A model generated the notes under the pieces. It was not told the origin of the DNA and did not search any database. It was given only the letters and a program-made list of their open reading frames with translations. From the NCBI GenBank assembly GCA_037179335.1, contig JAKZHN010000004.1, forward strand, positions 558,001 through 622,000: a DNA stretch of 64,000 nucleotides. The letters are read 5' to 3'. Numbering within the stretch: position 1 is the first letter of the stretch; the number at the start of each line of letters is the position of its first letter. Positions 56,683 through 64,000 of this stretch are shown one piece after another. The position numbers and the translations under genes are program-made. This DNA comes from Cyclaneusma minus. Its lineage: Eukaryota; Ascomycota; Leotiomycetes; Marthamycetales; Marthamycetaceae.

Positions 56683-57560
56683 TCAGGAAGTCTTACTCTT
56701 GCGGCGCTTTGCAAAAGGCTCGGGCGACGATTGTTCTTCCTTCTCTCTCCTCTTACGCTTGGCAGCACTCGAGCGAGCCTTCTTTTCCTTCCATTCATCC
56801 AGAGCGACGCTGGTCCCGCTCTCGACAAGCAAGTTCTCTAGGGGCTCCCAAGTGGCATTTGTACGGCTGTAGCCCACCCATTCAACCAGATAGACTGTTC
56901 GCATGCGGCCCTCGTCATCTGTTTCTTTCTTCTCGGCTAGGATCTGCTCAACCAGGTAGATGTCGCCGTCGTAAGTGTAACTGCCGTCATTTCCGTCGTG
57001 GTCTTCCGATTCGACATTAGTGGTGTCCGCTCCCGAGTGCGATTCGATGCTTGTAATGACGGGTGAAGCAGGCATCTGTTCCTCCTCGCTGTCCAACTCA
57101 GAGCGAGTGCGCTTCATAACCTTGTTCATGACCTCGTTCGTAATCTTGTCTTCCATATTCTTTTTCTCATGGTCGTACCCCTCGCTTATTGTCTATTCAA
57201 GCGGAACGTCATCGTCGGCCGGGATAGCAGTGATAGCGTCGTCGTTGGAATCTTCGTCATGATTAAGGTCGTCGAAAATGTCGTCGAGAAGTTTGTCGAC
57301 GGCAATGTCGTCAGCGCGAGCAATGACATCGGCAGGGGAGGAGGTTCCGGCGTGGGGGGGGGGGGGGGGGTGTCGGCGTGGGAGGGCTCGGGTCGTGAAC
57401 CCGCTATGCCATCAACGTTGGGAGCCGTAGCAGAGTAGGTAGAGAATTCAACAAATTGCGGTGAGATGACTTCGCTATTTGCGTCAGCTACAATCTGGAG
57501 AAGGATGCGGTTACCGATGCCACTATGGTGTTGCACGCGATTGTATCTGATCCGGATCAT
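56683..57560 (-). pseudogene. Chromodomain protein gene, locus 2, broken at poly-G and by TAG
   Basis: The frame from ATG 57560 (LLQIVADAN near the start) runs to a run of 17 G on the plus strand (57354-57370). Past it, a different frame gives an acidic segment (DDIFDDLN, DDDVPLE) ending in TAG at 57193-57195. Beyond that TAG, in the same frame, comes the 157-residue chromodomain ORF starting at ATG 57156: GDIYLVEQILAEK, YLVEWVGY, ATWEPLENLL and a basic C-terminus ending at 56683. The total, 878 nt, is one base short of in-frame. The simplest reading is one ancestral gene with a homopolymer frame break and one nonsense codon. The chromodomain part could still be translated separately. Confidence 0.65.
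57354..57370. repeat. Homopolymer run of 17 G inside a coding region
   Basis: A mononucleotide run of 17 G (C on the coding strand, a poly-Pro stretch). A length of 15 or 18 would join the two reading frames of locus 2. Such runs are mutation-prone and also error-prone in sequencing. Confidence 0.9.
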
Positions 57561-58129
57561 CTTGGCTCAAGAGCACAGGGGGTTTTGAATAGGAGTAGGG
57601 ACTACTGTTGTTATTGGTGTGTCGGTGTGGGCGAAAAGCGGAGGTAGAGAAGTAGAAAGGTGATGGGAAGTAGCTTGCAGAAAGCAGCAGATGTTCGATG
57701 CGCAAAAAGTGAAGACAAAAGATCGTGGATTGTTGTTTCTTGTCTGGACTCTGGAGGAGGGAGGAAGGGAGGAAAAAGGAGAAAGAGAGCGCTGCCTTTT
57801 TATTTGGGCGCCGATTCTTACAGCCCTCGGTCGGTTACAAGAATAACGCGCTGACTACGCGCTAACTAATCGGAAGGCCTTAGGCCACTACGCTATATAA
57901 AAGCTTTGGAGGAAGAGTCTTCTTTCCTTTTCTACATTGCCCGCGCCTTACCACTCAATCCCATCAATGCTTGCAGGTCATTTGCACGATATTGGGAACC
58001 AATAGATCCACGTTTTTTCGTGAATAAGACTACGGTATAAAGTGACAATGGTTTGTGAATCGAGTTAATTGTGTGAGATTTGGGGAGACGCCATAGGGGC
58101 CTCTCTGCAAGTGACTTGGATTGCTCCGC

Positions 58130-58260
58130 ATACACATGTGATTCCATGTGACTTCCTCAGCAATCGGGGAGTTCCCAAGTAACTTGGGCGTTCCCAAGTG
58201 TTTTGGATTTCCCCAAGTACTTGGGATTTCTCCGAGCTATCTGGATGTTCCCGAATAGTT
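58130..58260. repeat. AAGTnACTTGG-type tandem repeat upstream of locus 2
   Basis: Five or six units such as CCCAAGTAACTTGGGCGTTC and CCCCAAGTACTTGGGATTTC recur at about 20-21 bp. Many units contain the short palindrome CCAAGTACTTGG. Confidence 0.75.
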
Positions 58261-58461
58261 TTGAGCCTATCTTACGATACCTCCGCTATTATATTGCGCA
58301 CATAGCCTTGTATAAACTTGGCCGCATATAGTAAATGAGTTAGAGAAGCAAGTCTTAATATTCATAAGGAGCAAATTCTAAAAAGGAAAACATTTCGATC
58401 ATATCTCACAAGCATATATAACACTCCAAGTGAACGAACTTTCCATTTCTTTTGCCTATTC

Positions 58462-59697
58462 CTACCAATTTACCACGTGGGCGCAGGCATGGGAAGATAT
58501 TCGGGGATTGTTTTTGTCGACAGAGTCTTTCAGTCTCTCCTGGTATTCGTCTTCCTTGATACTTCCAGCTTCCTTAAGGTCCTTCAATAGCGCCTGGTTC
58601 TTCAAGTGCCAGGTAGAGATATGCTGTCGTTGCTGCTCGTGGACTTGATTTGGCGCAATACCCATCGATCATGCAGAGAAGTATCAGTCGGATTGAGTGA
58701 GGGGAGCTCGTGGAACTTCAAACGAGCTGCTTCTGCGCCGAAGCGTCTTTCATCTGGGCGTCTTCTCCATGGACCGCGACATCTTCGGAAGCAGATTCGT
58801 ACACCGATTCGTAGATGGCGAGTGGTAAGGCGCCGCCGGCCCTGGCACCTTGCAGAAGCTCAGGCGTGAAACCGAGGAGGAGAGCGGAGTCGTTGTAGCC
58901 GAGGAACTGCGATTCTGCGGACAATGGCGCCGGCATGGTCATGATCGTAGGTACGATGGCCGTTCAGGGAGTGCCTTTTTCGAGGATTGGGCTCAACGGT
59001 TGAGGGAAGGGGGCGCCGGATCTGCGGATCTCAGGCTTCGGAACGTCCCAGCCGCCTTCCAGCATAAGGTTGTAGATCTGGGAGAGCTGCGACTGGTCGA
59101 GTGAGTCTGGAGCCAAATTATCTCCGAGGAAATCGACCTATAGACATACCAGTCAGCATTTTATCTTATAGCAGGATACGGGAAACAACTTACGGGGTGG
59201 CCTGGCTTGCGAAATTCGAGGATGCGAAGAGCATGCTCGATCTGATCGTCGTTAAAGTCCACGATGCGCTTCTTCAAGATCTCTTTCTCCTTCTTGCTAA
59301 TGTGCCAGAAGGAAAAGTGTCCGTGCAGAAGCCGACACTTCGCGATCTCTGACTGCTGGGCATCCAACATGACTTTTCCGATGGTCTGGTCGATTTCTTG
59401 CTGAGTGACAGGTGGGATGCGCTTCAGAATGTCGGCAAATCCATCGTCGTTGGGAAAGTTGTTGAGAACGATGCCGCCATTGCCAGAGTTGACATCGGAA
59501 GAGGCGTTGTGCTGGACGCGATCAAATGGCGAGCCGAGAGACGTGTCGATATGCGGGAATGTCGCCGGGTAGGGGACGATGTCGGCTGGCAGACGAGGCG
59601 CGACTCCACCATTGGCATCGGCCATAATTTGCAGAAGAGTGCGGCTGCGGCCACCGTTGATGCTGTGGCGCGCTGGGTCGTATTGGTTCCGAGACAT
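58462..59697 (-). pseudogene. Locus 3: protein related to locus 2 N-terminus, interrupted by TGA
   Basis: Exons complement(59194-59697, 58724-59137, 58462-58635) keep one frame over 364 codons, with introns of 56 and 88 nt. The N-terminus (MSRNQYD...LLQIMADAN) matches locus 2. The body is charged and helical (KKEKEILKKRIVDFNDDQIEHA). A TGA at 58964-58966 interrupts exon 2; the frame then continues without other stops into a region rich in helix formers that ends in a KDLKEAGSIKEDEYQERLKD-like coil. No chromodomain is present. If the TGA is a real stop, a 225-residue protein results. Family not recognised. Confidence 0.55.
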
Positions 59698-60898
59698 ATT
59701 GCTGTTGGTAGAAGAGGAGATGCTTGCCGTTGCTGCTGATGTTACTGTTATTGTCTTTGTAGGCGCAGAGTGGAGGCAGGTAGTGCGCAGAATAAGCAAG
59801 TGATCGTGTCTGGAGAAGAAGAGAGGAAGTTGGAGGAAGAGAGCGCTTGACTTTTAAATCTAAGGGCTGGCGGGTCGCCTCAAAAATGTGATATGGCAGT
59901 TTTGGGGCTATTCGCTAAGCTTGCAAGCGCTTGTTGTGCCCATTGATTAGCGGAGCTTAAGGCTATCCGCCAGGCTGGCGGTGACCACTGTCCCCGACTG
60001 AAGACTATGAGATGCTCGGAGGACATTAAAATAAGAGAAGCGCCTTGAAGCGAGAGGAGGGGTTTAGGATAGGAGAGAATGTACAAATAAATATATATCG
60101 AGAAGAGAGGAAGGCTTTGACAGGAACGAGAGGTAGGCGCCCACTGGTAAGCTACTTAGGGGTTACTGTCCATCACATGGGCTCTTCGAGTTTCCAAGAC
60201 CTTGAAATTACCACGTGAGTACTACGTCCGCACCCCATGATCTCAGCCCCCTGAGTTCTTACAGTTCTCCCGATCCAACGGAGCATCTGCACCACTTATG
60301 GGAACCCAAGGCTACATATCCGCCAATAAAACCAGTCGAGAATGGTGCAGCAACAAATAAAACATCAGAGGTAAAACCACCTGCGCCAGAAAACCTGCAA
60401 TCCCCAGCTCATTTAGACTACTCCAAGTGATTGTAAAAGTCCACGTGATAGGAGGCTTTGCAAGGGACCAAGTGACAGCAAACTCTTCAACGTAGGAGAA
60501 ATACTGCAAACACTCCGAAATACTTCCAAAAACTGGGAACACTTCAAAATGATTGGAAATACACCCAGTGACCAGGCACTCCCATATAACTGGAAATTCT
60601 CGAGTCATTGGAAATACTTGAAATACTTCAAACCACTCGCGAAGCTAAGGCATACTTTTCTTAATGTCACTGTACATCCCGAATGAGAATCCAAACATCG
60701 AGAACAAAGGATTCAATATACGAAGAAAAAGCACCTTAGCACACAGCCAACTGGCTCGGGCCAGCTTTGACGGTTAAGATTCACCATCTTGAGAACATGC
60801 ACAGAGGGCAAAGAGACGTCAAATTACCACCTTAATGACCTTGCGCCAGCCAGATGTGTCCTACGCCCCCAAAGATCCCAACACCTCAATGCATTGTA
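59698..60898. other. Upstream region of locus 3 with repeat block
   Basis: No supported gene. The GGAG(G)AAGAGAGCG box near 59830 resembles those upstream of loci 1 and 2. Between 60420 and 60640, ACTTGGAAATAC-like units (CCAAGTGA, ATTGGAAATAC, ACTTCAAA) recur at about 20 bp, the third copy of the repeat block in this position. Confidence 0.55.
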
Positions 60899-61932
60899 TC
60901 ACCAATTCCTGCCCCTCCCTCTGCCCCTAAAGCCTCCCCTATTTCCCCCACCACCACCGCCACCTCCACCCCCTCCCTGACCCATCATGCCATTGCCCCC
61001 AAACCCACCAAATCCACCAAAATCACCACCCTGACCCCCCTGCCCCTGCTGCCCCTGCATTGCACTCGCATCAAAACCCATTACGCCCATCTGACTAGGA
61101 TCCATGCCACTCGCCGTCGCCATCTGCTGCATCATCGCCTGCATCATCTCCGGATTCATGTCCATTCCCGGCATACCAGGAAAACCGCCGGCTGCCATGG
61201 CTTGCATCTGGCGATTCATGTCTTCTTGGAGTTTCTCGGCACTGTAGTCGGCGCGGAGAGTGGTTTGCTTGGAGGCGTACAGGGCCCAGGTGAATTCGTC
61301 AAAGCCGTAGTTGAAGTAGTCGGTGGTGTCGGTGCCGGGGCGGCGCCAGGGCTTGTCGGAGTCGGGAAGGTCTGGAGGGTGGGTTAGTAATTTGGAAGGG
61401 AAGATGAAGGAGAGGGAGGGAGGAAACATACCCTTGTCGATCTCGACTTCGGTGATAGGCTTGTTGGCAGGGGGGTAGACGGGTTTTGCATTGACATCGA
61501 TTTTGGATGTTGCGAAGGCTGGGAGGTCGCCGCTGGGTTTGGGTGTGGATTCTTTGGGAGCAGCCTCTTTCTTCACTGCTGCTGCTGGGGCTTTGCCAGC
61601 GTCGATCGAGGCGGTTCGTTGGGGAATGTCTTTGATGTTGTTGTATTTGGATTGCGTAGGAGGGGCAGGCTTGGAGCCATCTTTACGCTCGACGATGATA
61701 TCGATGTCCTGCGTTCTATGTTAGACCGGAGGATACAACAACGTCATGGCGATGCACTCACTGAGTCGCTGTCTTCCTCGGCACCTTCATCCTCCTCTTC
61801 GCCTTCCTCTAGGTCTTCATTTTTGGGATCGACCTTTGGCTCAGTCGCAGCTTCTGGCTTCTGCTCGGTGGTGGTGGTTGGCGGGCTGTCGTCACCTCCG
61901 AAGAAGTCGTCTTCATCATTGTCAATGTCCAT
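60899..61932 (-). CDS. FIP1: Pre-mRNA polyadenylation factor Fip1
   Basis: Exons complement(61762-61932, 61432-61708, 60899-61371) give 306 residues. An acidic N-terminus (EEGEEEDEGAEED) is followed by a Pro/Ala linker and the defining Fip1 motif DKPWRRPGTDTTDYFNYGFD (around residues 155-175). The C-terminus is Met/Gln-rich, then Gly-rich with RGG/RGRGRG ends that can bind RNA. Fip1 tethers poly(A) polymerase to the cleavage and polyadenylation factor in the nucleus. Start taken at the ATG preceding DIDNDED. It is divergent from NUP49. Confidence 0.94.
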
Positions 61933-62165
61933 GTTTGAGTGCAAGTTGCCACGCGTTTAGAGTCGAATTGGTAGAATTTACATGGAAATGCGAAGCTTGG
62001 AGGACGTTCGATCTTGCGACCGGGGTAGCTCTTCATGGCTAGCGCACGGCTAGCTCAGCCTCGTTTTCGCGATCGCGTCAACCTCGGGCGACCTTAATTC
62101 AACGGCAGAGCTCATTGCGCCCAAAACAAAACATTGCTTTGCACTCCCTTACATAAAAGTCCAAA
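61933..62165. promoter_or_regulatory. Bidirectional promoter between FIP1 and NUP49
   Basis: Only 233 bp separate the two divergent start codons, so the leaders and core promoters of two nuclear RNA-processing and export genes share this DNA. A GCTAGCGCACGGCTAGC direct repeat lies at 62037-62053. Confidence 0.6.
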
Positions 62166-63823
62166 ATGCTTTCCCGATCCGCCAGTGGGCCCGGCGGCCT
62201 TGGCATCAACACCGGCTCCGCAAACATATTGTATGTGACTTCCCGCGTCCAGCCTCGTCGGCGCGTTTGCGCCAAGCAGCAAGAGCTGATTCATGTGGAG
62301 ACTGGAATGCTAATCCGCGCCTAGTGGGTCCACGAACAACAATTCGACTGGACAGGGCTTGTTTGGATCGGCGCAGACTTCGCAACCGCAAGGAAACCTC
62401 TTCGGCAACTCTACAAACTTCTCGCAACCGCAGCAACAAAGTGGAAATCTGTTTGGAAATACGACGAACAACAACAACCAGCAACAGGGTGGAGGATTGT
62501 TTGGCAACAACGCGAATTTGTTCGGATCTTCACTCGCGAACAACAACCAGCAGCAGCAGGGCGGAGGCATCTTCGGAAATCAACAAAACAACCAGCAACA
62601 ACAGCAAGGCGGTTTCGGAAGCTCAATCATGGCCAGCGGAGGACTGTTTGGCAACTCGACGCAGCAGCCTGCCCAGAGTGGAGGATTGTTTGGCAACTCT
62701 ACACAACAGCAGCCTGCTCAGACCGGAGGACTGTTCGGCAACTCTACACAGCAACAGCCAGCCCAGACCGGCGGTTTGTTCGGAAACTCGACGAACCAGC
62801 AGCAGCAGCCAGCTCAAAGCGGAGGTCTATTCGGCAATCTCAACACCCAGAACAGGCCCGCCACCTCATCGCTCTTGTAAGTCCTGTCCCTCTAAATTCC
62901 AAGCGCAAGTCAAGGTCATGGTTCTAACAAGTCTGCTCCCCAGCGGCCAAACCCAAACCCAACAACAACCCGCCGGCACATCCTCCCTCTTCTCACAGCC
63001 CCAACAACAACAAGCCCCCGCCTTCGCAAATGGCCTGACCCTTGGCCAAGGCGCTTCGGGCAACCAACCCACCGTCCCCGGCGTCCGCATCGACATGTCC
63101 AACATCCGCACCACCACGCGCTTCAACGATCTCCACGAAGACCTACAGAAAGAAATCGAAGCTATCGACAAAGCCATCCAGCTGCAAATGCATTTGAAGA
63201 AAGACTGCGACGCCATGATGCCCTCGCACGCTTCGTCCTTATCCCACATGCCTTCGGACGTTGATTTCCTGTCACGCAAGTTTGTGGGTGTGGAGGAAGC
63301 GCTTAGGAGCGATGCCGAGAATATTGGAAATATGCAGAAGTGCGTTAGGGAAGATGCTGAGACGGCAAAGTTGTGCTTCGAGGGTGTTGATGAATTGCGC
63401 TTGCCCGTGCAGTATCATCAGCAATCTGTCAGCGGCGGCAGCATGTGGAAAACTGGTAACGAGGGCGAGGAGAAGAGGGATTTGGTATCCTTCTTTTCAA
63501 GCACGGCGGATGAGCTCAAGGGCAGGCTGGATACGTACAAGAACCACGTGCAGCAAGTCGAGCAGCATTTGCGGGGCGTTGAAGCTGCGACTATGGGACA
63601 GTTGCAGCAGCTTGCGAATTCTGGAAGAGGAGGAGGGGTGGTGGATAGACAGGAACAGCAGCTGGAGTTGATGGCTGTGCTGAGGGAGTTTGAGGAGGGT
63701 GTGCTGGGCGTGGCGGGGAATGTGGGGTTGGCGAGGGAGAAGATGCAGCAGTTGCAGCTGGGGGGACTGCCGCCGATGAATGGAAGGAGTACGTTGAGGG
63801 GGAAGAGGAGTGGTATATACTAG
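62166..63823 (+). CDS. NUP49: FG-repeat nucleoporin Nup49 (Nup58-like)
   Basis: Exons 62166-62230, 62325-62876 and 62944-63823 encode 498 residues. Residues 20-260 are Gln/Asn-rich with GLFG/FG repeats (GGLFGNST, GGIFGN). The C-terminal half is the conserved coiled-coil segment beginning RFNDLHEDLQKEIEAIDKAI, as in the Nup49/Nup58 partner of the Nsp1-Nup57 channel complex. FG repeats form the permeability barrier of the nuclear pore; the coils assemble the trimer. Both introns (94 and 67 nt) interrupt inside phenylalanine codons of the FG region. The stop codon is TAG. Confidence 0.94.
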
Positions 63824-64000
63824 ATGCGGGACGGGGTTGCGCGTGTCTTGTGTATACCACCGGGAAGGGAGGAGTTGGGCGTTTGGAATTACTAGCGAGG
63901 GTGCATTGAGATGCGCGCGTTGGCAGAAAAAGGAGCGGGTGTTAGTTACTAGGTCTGAATACGAGATTTCCATGATGGCCAGGCACCCGGTCTTGCTAGT

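Noticed and set aside
13119..57195. Reassignment of TAG to glutamine in this organism
   Set aside because: Several in-frame TAGs sit where CAG would fit, but NUP49 ends at a TAG with no sensible extension, and the housekeeping genes have no internal TAG. Local mutation is simpler.
54487..57560. Chromodomain loci as the ends of LTR retrotransposons
   Set aside because: Chromodomains occur at integrase C-termini, but no reverse transcriptase, RNase H or integrase core and no LTR pair is present nearby.
1..64000. CRISPR arrays or prokaryotic operons
   Set aside because: No regularly spaced identical direct repeats with unique spacers; the gene structure is eukaryotic throughout.

Overview
The window is nuclear DNA of a filamentous ascomycete (Pezizomycotina). 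Coding regions carry 45-65 nt GT-AG introns with CTNAC/CTGAC-like branch sites, housekeeping proteins are ascomycete in type, and 2EXR proteins, a fungal family, recur. The expansion of 2EXR and of chitin-binding LysM genes would suit Leotiomycetes or Dothideomycetes, but I cannot fix the class.

The single-copy housekeeping genes look intact. They are casein kinase 1 (29.7-31.3 kb, +), a CDP-alcohol phosphotransferase of the choline/ethanolamine type (34.2-35.8 kb, -), COPI gamma subunit SEC21 (36.4-39.3 kb, -), polyadenylation factor FIP1 (60.9-61.9 kb, -) and nucleoporin NUP49 (62.2-63.8 kb, +). FIP1 and NUP49 are divergent across about 230 bp. A coiled-coil gene enters at the left edge. 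A multi-spanning membrane protein with a very long proline-rich tail lies at 45.1-47.9 kb, and an uncharacterised protein with an internal triple repeat at 15.8-17.6 kb.

Between them lie accessory blocks that are duplicated and decaying. (1) A 2EXR gene at 4.1-6.0 kb has a one-base frame break, and related copies form an array at 19.0-25.7 kb: a remnant split by a 650 bp hAT-like MITE, a full-length copy with one in-frame TAG, a 5'-truncated copy and a scattered remnant. Two of these copies end in an inverted duplication of their own last exon. (2) A divergent pair at 7.0-15.7 kb comprises a GH18 chitinase missing the middle of its catalytic barrel and a LysM/CBM18 protein with a premature TAG and a broken splice donor. 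(3) A repeat-rich block at 39.6-44.5 kb holds a 495 bp foldback element, a tRNA-Glu with two decayed copies, and two degenerate GIY-YIG genes. (4) Two further 2EXR genes at 51.3-54.0 kb appear intact; one begins with eighteen 8-residue repeats encoded by a 24 bp minisatellite. (5) Three related loci at 54.5-59.7 kb, two encoding chromodomains, are each broken by in-frame stops and/or one-base frame breaks, one at a run of 17 G.

Most stops in these broken genes can be explained by one C-to-T change (CAG to TAG, CGA to TGA) and occur in duplicated genes, while single-copy genes are clean. That fits repeat-induced point mutation or an equivalent process (inference). A family of roughly 20 bp degenerate tandem repeats with an AAGTnACTTGG core precedes each of the three chromodomain-type loci and recurs near the tRNA and GIY-YIG block.
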